A stretch of DNA of 64,000 nt from Diadema setosum (lineage: Eukaryota > Echinodermata > Echinoidea > Diadematoida > Diadematidae), in NCBI GenBank assembly GCA_033980235.1, contig CM067064.1, positions 30,946,170 through 31,010,169 on the forward strand, read 5' to 3'. Shown in pieces: positions 10,970 through 24,021 of this stretch. Under the pieces are notes generated by a model that ran no database searches, was not told where the DNA came from, and worked only from the letters and a program-made list of their open reading frames with translations. Numbering within the stretch: the stretch's first letter is position 1; every line of letters starts with the position of its first letter. Made by a program: the position numbers and the translations under genes.

Positions 10970-12744
10970 TCTCCTAAAATTTATACAGTCTCTAGGTGAA
11001 TTTATAAGCTGGCAGGTGGTTGCTTGCTTGCTCGTTGATAAAAGAGGCATAATTTATTCTCATCTAGCCATCTTTAATACAGTTTACTGAATCAGTGATC
11101 TTCTATTCTTTCTGAGGATTCTTCATTATGAGGATGCTTTCCAACATCACCTGTGTTTCTCGTTTGTGCGCATCATTTAAAATTGATAATGTTTCGAAGA
11201 GAGGCTCTTAAAAGATGCATAACTTGGTCTTTTTGTGATGCTCAGTGCAGTACTGGCTCTCCCTTGATTTGGAGCACTGTTCATCACAAGCAGAGGGGGG
11301 CGTCTGTGTGACGCATCTTTCATCGAATGATAAGGACTCCATCCTGCTATAGAAAATAGGCGAGGCTATTTTCATCTTATGCTGTACTGGCTTAAAAAGG
11401 CATGAACTTTTTTTTTATCTCTCTCTCCCCCCTTGGAAGAATTCATAGTAAAGTTTAGACTTGGAAATATTACTTTAATCATATTGCTTGCATCTGACAT
11501 GGCTAAGTCATTCAGTATTGCATTAGAAATAGGTTGCATCTATACACTCACTTTTGGCACAGAATCAAGGTTTCCAAATAACTTTCAGGTAGTTTTGGAC
11601 AGTTCATGAATGCAAAGCTGTGTTGATTATTGGGTTAGAAATGCTTTTTTACATGCCTAAAAAAGAAAAACTGTGATCGCAAAGTTGCAAAGTTGCAAAG
11701 TTGATAAAGACAGCCATAGAGTATTTAAAGCCAGCTTTGAATCCATAGACACTGATGAATGCTTCCTTTCATGTGGACAGCAAGTCATAAACGGCCCTGC
11801 TGAACCCTAAACGCTTTGGATAAGGTTGTACCCTGTTCACACAGAGAATCCTCATTCACACACAGGAATTATCTTTTTTTGCATCGCTGTTGCGAAAATT
11901 ATGTCTTGTACCACTGTTCATGTGTGCAAAAACAAGAACAAAAACATGTGGCTGCAAGAGAAATCCTTTGAATCTCCAGACTGCGCGTTGCTAAATAGTG
12001 TCCAAAACGTTGACCCCTGGCACCCAAGTATGCAGACTTATGTGGCAAGTTGCATTATGGGATTGAAAAAGTGGAAAAAGTGGAGTCCTGACGTACCATT
12101 TACACATGCCACACGAGCATTATGAAAGGTTTTTGTTTTGTTTTTTTAAATCATGCCAGATTTTTTTTTTTTTTTGCATCGCGATGTATGTAGTGAGAGT
12201 TAATTATTGTTTTTGTGTCTGAACACAAGAATTAGCAGCTTTCATGACGATGTTGCTATTTAAAATCAGTTTTCTATGGTGTGTGTGAACCAGCCTACAC
12301 TCTAGAGTGCACTGTTCTTTAGAATGGCTTGCTCTTTGAAAGATGTTTTGAAGAAAGATAATGCTTTGACAATATCCCTTGCACCTATGGAGATGTGACT
12401 ACAGTAGAAAAAGTGCGCAATCTGTTACTGACAGTATTGAAATAATCCACACAATTGTACTAACAGCTTTGCCATGCCGTGATGTAACTTTGTATGAAAA
12501 TATGCATGTGTTGTAGGATTTTCTCAATATCTTGAGAGTTCATGTAAGCTTCAGGAATAGCTATGTAGCTTTGTGATAATGATGATAAGAGTGGAGAAAG
12601 GCTTGCCTAACACAGCAACAGTAAGTGTTTTCAGTGCCTGCTACATAGAAATCAATTTAATAGAAGACAGTTATGAGGGAGCTTTTAGATAACTTTTTGT
12701 ATCCTGTTAAGAAACAAACCAAACATTTTCAAGTATTGCTACAC
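10970..12744. other. Non-coding DNA
   Basis: A small AAAGTTGC direct repeat lies near 11686. A 99-codon frame at 11826-12125 has no recognisable domain. Confidence 0.45.
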
Positions 12745-12923
12745 TTAAGGGACAAGTCCACCTTCATATACATAAGGATTGAGAGAATGCAGCAATATAA
12801 GTAGAACACATCAGTGAAAGTTTGAGGAAAATTGGACAATCCGTTCAAAAGTATCTGCGCAGTCACTGCTGGAAGAGAAGACTACTACAGTGTATGATGT
12901 CACAAGGTGAACTTGTCCTTTAA
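12745..12923. mobile_element. TTAA-flanked MITE, family 1, internally deleted copy
   Basis: It has the same ends as the 6790 copy (TTAA, GGGACAAGTCCACCTTCAT, then GGTGAACTTGTCCT, TTAA) but is only 179 bp because the centre is missing. Left-half sequence including AGTAGAACACATCAGTGAAA is retained. Confidence 0.8.
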
Positions 12924-13459
12924 AATGATGATGATGCTAATTGATTTCTAATGTAGCGTTATCATCAAATCACTGTATACTGTGGTACATGGCATAGCCC
13001 ACTCAGTGAAATTATGTCTAGATGCATTTCATCTACTCATTCCATTACCTTAGGGGGAGTGTTGTAGTCGGGGGTGCCACTCCCTTTAAACACATAACGT
13101 GGACTTCATGAGCTTAAGCATGACACTGTGTCAGAAGAAACCCCAAAGCCTGCAAAAACAAGAATGTGCAGCAGCCAGTAGGCAAAGAAAGGGGAGAAGG
13201 CATAAGAAGTTGTCCCATGAATTATAATCACAGCCCATTGAAGGACATGTTCATTTTAGAGAAATTTGGAGGCTTCTGTGGTTACTTTTAGACAAAATAT
13301 GGTATTGTATGTTCTGTTGTATTTGTTTGCCATTTGTGTACAAGTGTGCTTGAGTGTTTATAAAAGGGAAAGGTATGAATTAGTGGATAGTAGTTTAGAG
13401 TGATGCATTTTCTTTGTATCATTTAGAAAACACTATAGTCTATTCAATTTTTTTTTTTT
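12924..13459. other. Non-coding DNA
   Basis: Nothing recognised. Confidence 0.45.
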
Positions 13460-13735
13460 TTTGTCATGCAATTATAGTTACTACAGAAACATTTAAATCC
13501 AAACTCAAAATGCATCTGTTCCTTTCACACTGAAGATTTATGAATGCAATCTATAATGTTCGGAACAATTGTGTACTTTATCTGGTATTTGTGTGTTTGT
13601 TGTTTGCCATTTTATTTTTTGGTGTCATGTTTGTTCATGTTTTCTATCTTTTCATTTTGTTAAAGTGCCATGAGCACTGAAAGGTGAATCTGTGTGCTAT
13701 ACAAGTAGCCACTTTTATTATTGCTTGTATAGATC
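13460..13735 (+). mobile_element. LINE 3' end remnant (CR1/L2-like)
   Basis: A plus-strand frame ends at TGA 13531-13533 with TTETFKSKLKMHLFLSH, resembling the FK..LK.HLF tail at the C-terminus of many CR1/L2-type reverse transcriptases. It is followed by AAAGTGCCATGAGCACTGAA and GTGCTATACAAG, then a TATTATTG tail, a typical 3' arrangement for such LINEs. No upstream reverse transcriptase is visible, so this is a 5'-truncated relic. The family assignment rests on recognition, not alignment. Confidence 0.5.
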
Positions 13736-15799
13736 AGTAAAAATTCTCCTGCAGTAAGTGTAGAAAACACAGAAAGGTGATGCTACAAAGCTGCACGTAG
13801 ATTAAGTGGCGTTAAAAGTAAGTCAAGTGAAGAGCAACCCTTTAAGAAATAGAGCGCGAGTGCATGAAGCTAGCGATTATAATTGTTGGGGAAATCTTAT
13901 CCAGTCGCAACAATCTCAAATATTGTACTTTTCAAGCTGTGAAAGTGTGCCTTATCGTGTAATGAAGCTGATATCGGGCTAACGACAGGCAGCAAGAAGG
14001 CAGGAAAGTGCTATCGCCGCCGGACCAATTGATGATGTGTCTGACCCCTCCTAGCTGAGCCAGGCCGGCAATCGATTTCCCCTCTCTCTGAACTTTCTCC
14101 AAGGGAGTTGCGATCGTCAGTACTAACTCTTTGTCTGTTGTGGCAACTGTGCACCAGAGTTAACCTCATTCCTTGTAAAGTTTGCCCTGAGCGCCTTCAT
14201 TGTGACTGCTGTATTTTTTTTTTTCAGTTGCGTTTTCGCAAGGTGTACCTGTGTAGCCTTATATCAAGGCCAAGTCACATCACAATTTTGAAATTTTTCC
14301 TTAATATCAATAACTCTGGAATTAAAATGAGATGGGGGGGGGGGGAGGAGACTGTAGAATTTGCACAAAATAAGCAGTAAAAACTACTGCATGAAGTCAG
14401 GTGTGCGTGTGTGTGTGTGCATCACATAAAAGTATGTTCTCTTTTCACATATAAACTGACCTTTAAATGCTTGAGGTATCTTTGGCCTGGATAAAAAAAA
14501 AAATCTCCTTGAATTGCGAGTCCATGGCCTACTTTCTGCCCAGCGAACATTTCTCTGGCAATGAAACTTGGGCAGAGATAAAAAGAGGGCTGCTGCATCA
14601 TTCAGTTCATTCCCTGCTGTGCTGTTAGAGTTGACGCACTACAGTAGCATATCATTTGGTTCAATTCCTGCAGTGCTGTGAGAGTCAAATCTATCATAAA
14701 CTTTTGATGAGTAAGAGGTTAGTGAGACAGAGGAAGAGACTGCCAGTTATCTGCGAAAAAACAAAAATGAGGCAAGTAACTTTGGACCATAGTGCACTTT
14801 GCCGCACCCATCCAACTGAAGAGGGCGGAAAGTGCAGTTGGATGTGTTTGTGTACAAAGTAAGAGTATGTTTTTTGTTTGTGTTTGTTTGTGTGTATATG
14901 TGTATGGTGCATGTGTATTTTTTTGTGTGTATGTGTTGTGTGTGTGATGGTGAATTTCAAGGGGGGGGGGGACAGGATTTTTTAGCCTTAATTTTTTTTT
15001 TGGAAGGAAATTCCATGCCATATTCATTTTGATTTTGATAAAGAGTATAGAGTGAAGCAGAAAATTGATATTTTTCTGATGCTCAAAGAAAGAAATAAGA
15101 TTGTCTGTGGAAAAATGTCATATAAAAATTTTGAATATGTTTGTGTGTGGGGGGGGGGTCAATAGTTGGCAATTTCTCCTTTTATAGAGTCGGTATAGCT
15201 AGAAGTAAAATCTTGTTACAGTTTTAGAATGACCTGATGCCAAGGGTTTATTTGTTTGTTTGTTTTTTCTTGACTGTAAATAATTAATAAACACAAAATG
15301 AGGTTTGTTTTTGTGTGCAAGTCAGTGGCCTGTGGGAAATTTTGAGATGAAAATTCTTTCTTTTGCTGAAAACCCCAACTCTTTAAAGGTGCCTCTTGTC
15401 TACTGTGCATCAATCAGCCCTCGACATTAATTTTCTCAAAACCATTTTGGCTGGTGCAATTTAATTTGGGAAACTTAGTCTCAAACTAAATGAAACAGCT
15501 ATAATAAAAAAAAAGGTTAAAAAGTCTCTGTACAGTTACTACAAACATACAGCGAAGTTGCTTATCTAAGGGAATAACGGGGTACTCCTAATTAGAGAGA
15601 GGATATTAGCTCAATCGTGGCTGGTCCTGGATACAATTAGTGACCTCCCAGCCCACTTTACCACAATTCTTCTGAGAGACTTCAGCCATGCATCTACTCC
15701 ACTTACAAATTTCAATGAAACTTTGATGAAGTGGTTTGATAGATAGATTGATCAGCGAATGATCGTATTGATAAATGCCCGTAGGGCATGGATGTACAA
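13736..15799. other. Non-coding DNA with some CpG and several G runs
   Basis: 13850-14110 is somewhat richer in CpG than its surroundings (GCTATCGCCGCCGGACC near 14011), but there is no supporting splice site or open frame. G runs occur near 14334, 14961 and 15151. Short frames here have no domain. Confidence 0.4.
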
Positions 15800-16020
15800 A
15801 GGTATGGCATAGTTCTGGTTGAGATGGGGATTCAGATTTTAACATTTTGCAAGATAATTAGGAACCACTTGAGAAATATCAAAGTACATACAATTCTAAG
15901 AGGAATTCAAAGTCTGTTTGATGAAATTTGGTTTTGAAATGGCTGAGATATCCAAATACAAAGAGGTCCTAATAGAAGGTGGGTCCCACCTTTTGTGAGG
16001 ACAACTTTGTTTTACTTTGT
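15800..16020. mobile_element. Family 3 MITE, truncated copy
   Basis: It shares GGTTGAGATGGGGATTCAGA and TGGTTTTGAAATGGCTGAGA with the copy at 21281, but the right half is lost after about 16000. Confidence 0.6.
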
Positions 16021-16086
16021 TACAGTGTAAGCTGATTGCCTTTGCAGACATTGCTCTATTAAAATGATAATAAAGCTGACATACAT

Positions 16087-16089
<3 letters not shown>

Positions 16090-16147
<58 letters not shown>
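16090..16147. repeat. (AT)n microsatellite
   Basis: About 29 uninterrupted AT units. Confidence 0.95.
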
Positions 16148-16150
<3 letters not shown>

Positions 16151-17596
16151 AGTATTTTAGCCTTCCTGTAGCAACATGACATAAGCTACAATCAAATATA
16201 CCACTAGGAAAGAAAATTAGTCAGTTGAAGAAAGTTGGAGTGCACCTGACATCATTTTACATTCGGTATAGGTATTTTTTCAACCTCGGTTTCATCCTTT
16301 GTATGTTCTGAGTTTTCAAATGTTCCGTCGACCATGAAGCCGTGGAAATTAAACAGTCGGCCAGATCCGTTCAGGGGTTAAGGTTTTGAAGGGGAAGGAA
16401 CTGTATATGGGTTGATATTTGGTTTTCACAGAGTGACTTCCCCCCATCCCTGGCATGCAAGGTTGCTTGGAAGGAAACATAATTAACCTGCTTAAGACCA
16501 CTATCTGAAAATTCCATTGACATGTCATGGAGTTGTAGTTGCCAGTGGCAATGACTGAGTTAAAGGTTCTCGCAGAACAATCTACACGTGCGATGTAGCT
16601 GAATTTTCAACTATAGCACAACAAAAAGTTAATTCTTGATCCATATAGAAATGCTGTGTTGAAGCGCTGCATGGAGTTCACTGTAGAAAGAGGTGTCTGG
16701 TATAAAGGGGCCATTGAATGATTGTTTTTTTCTTTTCAATTTTTCAAAATAGTGATTTGTCATGTGCTGCAGTATGAGAGATTCTTGTCACAGATCACAG
16801 CTGTGTTAGGAATTTAAAGCCAGTGTCAGAAACTATACACTAGACACAGTGACAATCGAAGTATGATATTTCTGTAATTTTGGTCAAATTCTGAGAGAGG
16901 AGACTCTAGGCTTGAAATGCCATGTAATTCTTTGACCCTTTGGAATGTATGATGGAAAATCCAACATGAAGGAATGCTAATTTCTGAGCCCCAAAACAGG
17001 GCTATGAACTTGTGTGGTTTGGTGAAAGTGCACTTAGTCACCCTTCATTTTGTATTTAAAACAAACAAACAAACAAAAAAGGGGGTTTGAAACTCCAGGA
17101 CAACCAGTGTAATGAGATTATCAGATTGACCTAAACTTTGCACACTCATGTTCATGATTATGTCAAAGTATCAAAGCTACTCCTTCCTCTTCCAAAAAAA
17201 TGGAAAAAAAAGCATTTGTGGGTTTTTCATGCACACTTTTATATAGCTCAGGATGAAAATAGGAAAAAAAAGAACTTTGAAAAAAATCAGCATGATTCTG
17301 CAAACTGCTGAAAATACTTATGTGATACTTGGTAAAATTTTGACGCAGCTTCCAAACTCTGAAATTAGATAAGAAAAGGTTAACACTGTAACCCCCCCCC
17401 CCCCATGTCAGCCATGTAAGTTCACTGAATGTTTGTATTATCAGGCCTACTGAATCCTTACTGAATGCCAATTAATCATTTTTTTGTTGTTGTAATATTT
17501 GTGATGCATGGTCACATGCATACACATTCGATGCATACACATTCGAACACACATTCTAACAAAGCTGCAGAAAGGCCAAGAGGGTGGTTAGGTAAG
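16148..17596. other. Non-coding DNA
   Basis: A poly-C run lies near 17391-17404. Frames of up to 102 codons on the minus strand have no recognisable domain. Confidence 0.45.
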
Positions 17597-17870
17597 TCAT
17601 AAAATTTTTAGTGTGTGAATGGGTCGGGCCAAAGGGTCGGGCCAAAGTGGCCCGCGCCAGGCTCGGGCTATTTTAGTACAGAAGTAAGCTAGCACCTGGC
17701 GTGGGCCAGGCTTGGGCCTGGCGCCGATCAAAGAGTTTATGAATGGTAGCAGCGCCAGGCTCGGGCCAAAATTCCTTGCACGGTCAAAGGTTACAATTAC
17801 CTGGCCGTGCCTTCGCCGGAGCGCGCGTTCAGCTACCATGGTAGTTATCCCTTACGTGGCAGAGTTTGTG
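17597..17870. repeat. GC-rich patch with repeated CGCCAGGCTCGGGC motif
   Basis: The motif CGCCAGGCTCGGGC occurs near 17651 and again near 17753, with an inverted form near 17705 (CCAGGCTTGGGCCTGG). GGGTCGGGCCAAA is repeated directly at the left. GTGAATGGGTC occurs near both ends. It is much more GC-rich than its flanks. An 80-codon minus-strand frame through it looks like a by-product of composition. It is probably a repeat element of unknown type. Confidence 0.4.
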
Positions 17871-20524
17871 AATGGGTCATCATTAAAGTAGCACAGCTCT
17901 GCTATAGTTATTGAACGCAATTTTTACTGGTTGGTGCGGACCAAATTAGCACGGGCCAGAAGCTGGCCAAAAAATGCATGAGTTACTGAAAGGGGTATAA
18001 AATCTCTCAATTTGAAATTTCGGTAGACTGACATAGAAATGTACTGGCGTGATATGAAAGGAAACCTGTTGAATCCTACTTGCCCGACTAGCAACCAAAA
18101 GATTTTTTTTTTTTTTTACAAATTCTGTGGCCAGACATCAATTTTCAGTGGCCCTGGGCCACTGAGCCACCGCTAATGTCGAGCCCTGGTGATTATGTTG
18201 CATGTGAGGTCAATGCTACTTTAGACAGATTATCTATATGCATTGGTCAAATAACAACAGGTGTGACCCAATCAGCTTGAATTGGATATACTTTCTGGGA
18301 TTAGTGTTGGTACTTGTGTACAGTACCAGTTCAGTCCCACCTGCACTGTTAATGTTTACTCTGTGTAGTCGGTCAGAAGTACAAGTGGTATCACAGTCAA
18401 TTTCTTCAGCATAGCCAAGTCCATGTGATACTTGATAGCAAGTCAAACTCATTTCCAGCTGCATGCCTCATGGCATCATTTAGCCTTTGTCAAAGACCTT
18501 CGCTTTTGTTGTTAGCACCAACATTTTGTGAGCGAAGGAAGCCAAAGTGGAAAGAGTGAGCTTGAGGGCCTTTTGATATTGTGAATGTGATGATAATTCA
18601 TGAGCTTGAATAAAGCTTAGATTAAGCAGGTCCGCTAAAAAATTGATGTTGGGCCACCAAACTTCAAACAAGATTATTTTTTGATGGCCCAATTACATAG
18701 CTGAAATTTAAAATGAATTTTTATATTTCCTTTTATTTGAAGCCACTTAATTTCTTTTTTGGGCCACCAAAGCTTCAAATTCTTTGGGGGGGGGGGGCAC
18801 CAGAGAAAAATGTTAGTGTTGAGCTCTGTTAAAGATTCAGTGGTGTGAGTGCAGATTCATGGATGGCCCAATTCATTCGCTGCCCACCGGTAGGCCTACA
18901 TTAGAAAAACAGATTTACAGCAAGGTCGTGAAAATGTAGCACAAATCAGCAGCAGTCAGCGAATATGTGCTATGAAGTGTACTCCATCAGAAATGGTCAA
19001 CTACAGTCAAGATTCAGTCAAGATTCAGTCAAGATTCTTTGATTGTATTTTTATGTACTTCTAGAGGCCAGTGATGAAGCTTCACGTAATTCATTATAGA
19101 GATTCTCGAATATGTCCGAGGCGGGCCAGCCTTCCTAGTCCGTAGTATCCCCATAATACCACGTCTTATCTGGCACAGCTACCCAGGGCTGTTTAATAAT
19201 TTAGACCTGCACTGAATGATTCAGGCATAAGATAAGAACTTCAGATTGGTCTCTGAAGGGCCATCTTGTCATGGCCTGGCTCGCACTAATGGCTTGATCT
19301 TGTCTCATGTGATGACTCTCTGCTTGTCATTAATTATAAAGCGAGAGTGTCTGTGACGAAGGCTAGGTATTATGAAGCTGTTGGCTCTTCCTGTACTTGC
19401 ACATACAATACTGAACTCCATGCACAGTCAATTGAACTTTTCATGTGCAGTCGTGTATGCTCGAAGGAAAACTGAGAAGCGCTATTGATTGCACCAGTAT
19501 GCATTTTCTGCAGCCTGATCGATAAGCGAGAGCATGCTGCCCTCGTTGGTGTTGTGCCTTGGCTGAGATGGGGAAAGCGATACTTTGTACATTTCAAGGC
19601 ACAAAACAGACGCCGAATGCGCATACAAATGTTGTGAAAATGTTACAAGTATAGAAGTACATGGGTTGTAATCTATATTTAAGTACTTGATATTTTCTTG
19701 AGTATTTTTTTCAGTGCAAATTTAAATGTGTGAGATCACAGGATAAGCTATCAGAAGCTTGGGGCAGAGTCTTGTCCTGTCTTTTAGAAAGCTTTCTGCA
19801 ATGCAAGGAAAAAAGATCCAAAAGTATGAATGGCCCGACATCCTAACAGAAGGACAATCAAAGAAATGAGTAGAATGGGCCAAACTTCCAAATGTGAGAA
19901 GCCTAATGGGAGTTAACAGAAAATCATTGAATAGGGCAAGATTCAGCTGTAAAGAGAATTACTTGAGTCAGATTTAAGTAGTTGTCAGTAGATTATGATG
20001 AAAACTGAAGAGTGGAATGGACAAATGTGAAAAGAGGAAGGAAGGAAAGACATTGGCTGCAGCCATGCACAACGAGAAGAAAGAGAGAGCTAAATACATG
20101 GAGACTTTAAGTAACGACGCTTTTAGACCATGACAGTGGAATGAAAAGTAAATAATCATATCACTTCACGCCACTTTTGTGGCGCTCGACTTCACTATGC
20201 TTTCAGACTGAGAATGCCATTTCACATTTTTCGATTGAAGCAGAAAATGTGTGATGTGCAGCGAGAGGAGGAGATATCTGATAGAAATCACTTTCTGTGT
20301 TTAGACATTGAATGTCATCAGTGCAATTCATTTTTGCTCGATGAACGCTAGTCTTCTTCAAAGGCACTGATGATTGTGTTAGCACCAAAAGTTTAGAGCA
20401 AAGAGCTTCAGATCCGAAGCTGAGTGTGTCAGCGCAAGAACAGGGCCTTGTAACATCTGCATATTCATTAAATTTACAACGGAAAAATCCTAACTTGCTC
20501 ACCACTCCTGAATTAATTTAGTTA
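17871..20524. other. Non-coding DNA
   Basis: A poly-G run lies near 18786, and a small direct repeat (AGATTCAGTCA) near 19012. 19080-19330 has several GATA-like sites (CTTATC, AGATAAG), but nothing decides whether it is regulatory. Confidence 0.4.
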
Positions 20525-20912
20525 GACCCCGTTTACAGTGAGTAAAAGGGCTGGGCTCGGCCCAGCCCTTTTTTCACTGTAAACGCAACCTGGGCCAAAT
20601 GCGGTACCAAATTTAGTCTGGCTTCCAGACCCTCTGCCCGTACTATTTCGCTATTCAGGATATTAATGCCCTCAAAATCGAAAACTAGTATAGTTTAAGG
20701 TGGTTTTGTCCTGCAAAGGCCTTTGCCTTCGGCGGAGGTGACCTCGTCGCCGAGGAGTCCAGTTGGCAAAGGGTCTGGAAACCAGACTATACCAAATTGC
20801 GACCGGCGCCCTCCAAATAATAGTGTTTGTTTACAAGCAGAGCGCCACTACGACAAAATATTGAAAGGTTTGAATTTAAAGCCCGGCCCGACCCTGCACT
20901 GTAAATGGGGTC
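20525..20912. mobile_element. Inverted-repeat transposon, interrupted by a nested element
   Basis: It begins GACCCCGTTTACAGTG and ends CACTGTAAATGGGGTC (15 of 16 bases pair as inverted ends). Just inside the left end is a strong hairpin built from GGGCTGGGC and GCCCAGCCC flanked by TTTACAGTGA and TCACTGTAAA. A second element occupies 20614-20789. It is non-coding. Superfamily not assigned. Confidence 0.75.
20614..20789. mobile_element. Nested fold-back element with 9-bp target duplication
   Basis: The ends TAGTCTGGCTTCCAGACCC and GGGTCTGGAAACCAGACTA pair over about 25 bases with two mismatches. TACCAAATT stands immediately left (20605-20613) and immediately right (20790-20798), giving a clean 9-base target-site duplication. 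It is 176 bp and non-coding. It inserted after the outer element was already in place. Confidence 0.8.
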
Positions 20913-21280
20913 TTGTCCCTTTGACCAGTGGAACTGTTCATTTCTTCCATTAGCTATCAATGCAAAGTGGTTATGCATGAACTTCTTCCGATGGTGCTCT
21001 GCTGATTGGTCGTGAATTTTTTCTGCCAGACGTTGGTAGCAAAATCTGGTAATTCAAGGTCACAAGTTCAAAAATTTGTCCAAATCTCCAAAGGCCCTCC
21101 TGCATGCCTGGTCATAACTTGACTAGTCTCCAGTAATAGCCCTCTCCTTGTGACATTACTTCAGAGCAGAGCCTTTGACAGAGCCTAGACATGCAGAGGC
21201 AGTCATGGTCATAGCAGTACCATACACATTTTCGCCAAACGTGCATCAGTGCTTTGCCGACCAATAAGCCATTACAGTAT
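20913..21280. other. Non-coding DNA
   Basis: Nothing recognised. Confidence 0.45.
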
Positions 21281-21659
21281 GTTCAAAGGGATTATGCAAT
21301 TTTGGTTGAGATGGGGGATTCAGATATTGGCTTTTTGCAAAATAATTGGAAACCACTTGTGACATATTGAGGAGCATGCAGTTCTAAGAGGAATTCAGAG
21401 TTTATTTGATGAAAATTGGTTTTAAAATAAATGAGATATCCAAAAACAAAGCTAATAAGAGGTTGGTCCCATCTTTTATTAGGATCTCTTTGTTCTTGGA
21501 TATCTCAGCCATTTCAAAACCAATTTTCATCAAACAAACTTTGAATTCCTCTAAGAACTGTATGCTCGTTCATATTTCATAACAAGTTTCTCATCATCTC
21601 ACACAAAAAAATTGGAAACCCGAAGCCCCATCTCCATCAAAACTATACCATCCCTTTAA
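21281..21659. mobile_element. Family 3 MITE, complete copy
   Basis: The left half (TTGATGAAAATTGGTTTTAA) and the right half (AACCAATTTTCATCAAACAA) are inverted partners around a centre near 21460. Left TTGAGATGGGGGATTC pairs loosely with right GCCCCATCTCCATCAAAA. The right end abuts TTAA (21656-21659); the left flank is TTCA, so the target duplication is decayed or asymmetric. Confidence 0.7.
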
Positions 21660-23128
21660 GCTTTGCTTGACTTTGATTCACTTTCCTGGTGGTGCGTTCA
21701 CATTTGTGTGTACTCTTGCATGCAAGTGCGTCGAGAATTGCGCATTTGATTTTGCAGGCCATGGAATTCACATTGCCGTAGTATGGAATGGTGTTTGTAG
21801 ATTATCAGAAGGTGAAGAGAAGCACGTCATTAGCTTTACATCTCTCATAACTCTTTCCACAATTAGAAATGTGTTCTAGGAAATTCAATTTTAAACCAAA
21901 ATATTTTTCAATCTGAAAGGGGACGGATAGAAAAGAAAAGTTCAAGCAAACAGCATGAGGTTGTTATCTGCAATAAGGTAGGAAGGAAAGAAAACATGGT
22001 TGGTGACCCAGGTAACCTTGGCATCTTGTCAAGCTTGCCATTAATGTCAGTGTGTCACCAATCTGAATGATAAGGTATGTGATAGAGGCTGCCTTAATCA
22101 ACTTTCCCACATTTGAAACGCGTTTCAATACCCATGCACTATCAAAATGCATAATTTGCAAACGTAACCTTTCAGCTCATGTTTTTCTAGTTGTTGGTTT
22201 ATCAACTCTGTTTTAAGTCGATTAGGAGGCATTGTCACTTCGCAGGTCAATTGCCCATTTCGACCTGAGGAGCAGAGGTATGTAGAATTTGACAGTGGTT
22301 GACAATGGTTGACCTGTAAAATCCATTTCAAAATGACTAATTTTTGCTTTATCATCTCCACAGCAATGCATTCCTGGCTCAAACACGTTTGTTATCGCAC
22401 TTTCTTCAGCGTTTCAAAATCAGCTTTGTGTTTATCGTCTGCCCAAAACTCCATGAAAGTTGTTTGGAAACCTAAATTCTATGCCAGAAGTGAGTTGATA
22501 AATGCACACACCATCAGGGTACATCCTTTCATGCTGTTCAAGCAACATATTCTCTTTCTTATGTAGCTCCCGAGGAAAATTTGCCAGAATTGTCAACCGT
22601 GGTAGCGTCTGTAAGGAACCATATGTCTTCGGTCGTGGGAAATGGGAAACAGCAAAGCCATGGTGAAATTCAGATAAACTTAGGGAGTTAACTGTATTTG
22701 TAGATTTGTGCAGACGAAGGCAATCATGCCTTCATAACTGCAATGGAAAAATATGACACACAGCCGCAGAGAATTTCCTCCCTCCCTAGGAAATTTGATG
22801 CCCATACAGGAGCACTGGCGAGACACTGATCAAGCATTCTGCTATCCATTGTATGTTTATATGCTTGAAGCAGTTTGTACATTCATGCACAAATCTCCTC
22901 CCCCCCCCCCCCCCCCTTTCTCCGTGTGGTGCCTCAGTGAAGTGCTTCATCTAATACAAATTCTTTATGTATGTATTACGCTGGACATGATCTTATCGCA
23001 GATGGAAGATGGATTTAAGGCAGTGGAGATGGGGTCGTACAGAAGAATGATGCATACATCATGGATGGCTCACTCTTCATCTGATCAATTAAAGAAGTTC
23101 TTGCTAAAGCCAGGACAGAAAGGAATCT
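21660..23128. other. Non-coding DNA
   Basis: A poly-C run lies at 22900-22916. The 147-codon frame across it shows no domain. Confidence 0.45.
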
Positions 23129-23690
23129 TTAAAGGACAAGTCCACCTTCGTATACATGTGGATTGTGTGAATGCAACAATATTAGTAGAACAGTGAAAGT
23201 TTGGGGAAAATCGGACAATCCATTCAAAAGTTATGAATTTTTAAAGTGTCTGGACAGTCACTGCTGGATAAGAAGACTACTACAGTGTATGATGTCATAT
23301 GCGTACAACAATATAAAGAAAATAAAAAGAGAATTTCACAAAACCTCAATTTTTTAATAAAGTGCACATTTCTTCAACTTGTTACTGACATATGTTTAGG
23401 GTAATATTATTCCCCCTGCCTTCTGAAAGAGAGAAGTCAAGTGTTCTTTTGTTATGCGAGAAAAGTGAAAATATGTTGAATTTTCTTTATTCTTTCTTTA
23501 TATCGTTGTACACATGTGACATCACAAGCTATAGTAGTCTTCTCATCCAGCCTTGAGTGAGCAGAAACTTCAAAAATTCATAACTTTTGAACGGATTGTC
23601 CAATTTTCCTCAAACTCTCACTGATGTGTTCTACTAATATTGCTGCATTCACTCAACTTACATGTCTATGAAGGTGAACTTGTCCTTTAA
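23129..23690. mobile_element. TTAA-flanked MITE, family 1, full-length copy
   Basis: It has TTAA on both sides, left end AGGACAAGTCCACCTTCGTA and right end GAAGGTGAACTTGTCCT. At 562 bp it is nearly the same length as the copy at 6790. The halves are inverted partners, and the centre contains AAAGAGAGAAGTCAAGTGTTC as in the other copies. Confidence 0.85.
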
Positions 23691-23726
23691 TCAAAATAAT
23701 TGGGAAGAGACAATTCCTTGTCTTTA

Positions 23727-23811
23727 CCCATTGAGGACAGACTGATTTTGCTGCAACATGCATTTCCGATAGACACTTGCCGGAGTATACTCGGGACTCG
23801 TCCTCAACGGG
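23727..23811. mobile_element. Micro-element, family 6 (CCC...GGG at TTAA)
   Basis: It starts CCCATTGAGGACAGACTG and ends CTCGTCCTCAACGGG, followed by TTAA (the left flank is TTTA). It is 85 bp and contains CCGGAGTATACTCGGG, one base away from a perfect palindrome. Other copies: 29906, 31704, 34224 and 53000. Confidence 0.75.
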
Positions 23812-23828
23812 TTAAGGAAAATCTAATT

Positions 23829-24021
23829 CTACTATTGACAGGACAAATCAAAGGAAACAGAGAGAGAGAGAGACAGAGGCAGTCATGGGAAATCTGCAAA
23901 AAGGGGTTAACAGACAATGGACGGAGAATAGCTTGGAAAACCATGATCGCCCATGTTCTAACAGACTCATGGTGCAAATATTATATGTATGCTATTGATG
24001 TTTATCTGAAATATTGTACAT
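23829..24021 (+). mobile_element. Possible LINE open-frame tail
   Basis: A plus-strand frame reads LTGQIKGNRERERQRQSW followed by about 20 residues and then AWKTMIAHV. The basic R-rich tract, W and late W..M..HV pattern is reminiscent of the C-terminus of some non-LTR retrotransposon polyproteins. No reverse transcriptase motif is present, and the GA-rich run could produce the basic stretch by chance. Confidence 0.3.
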
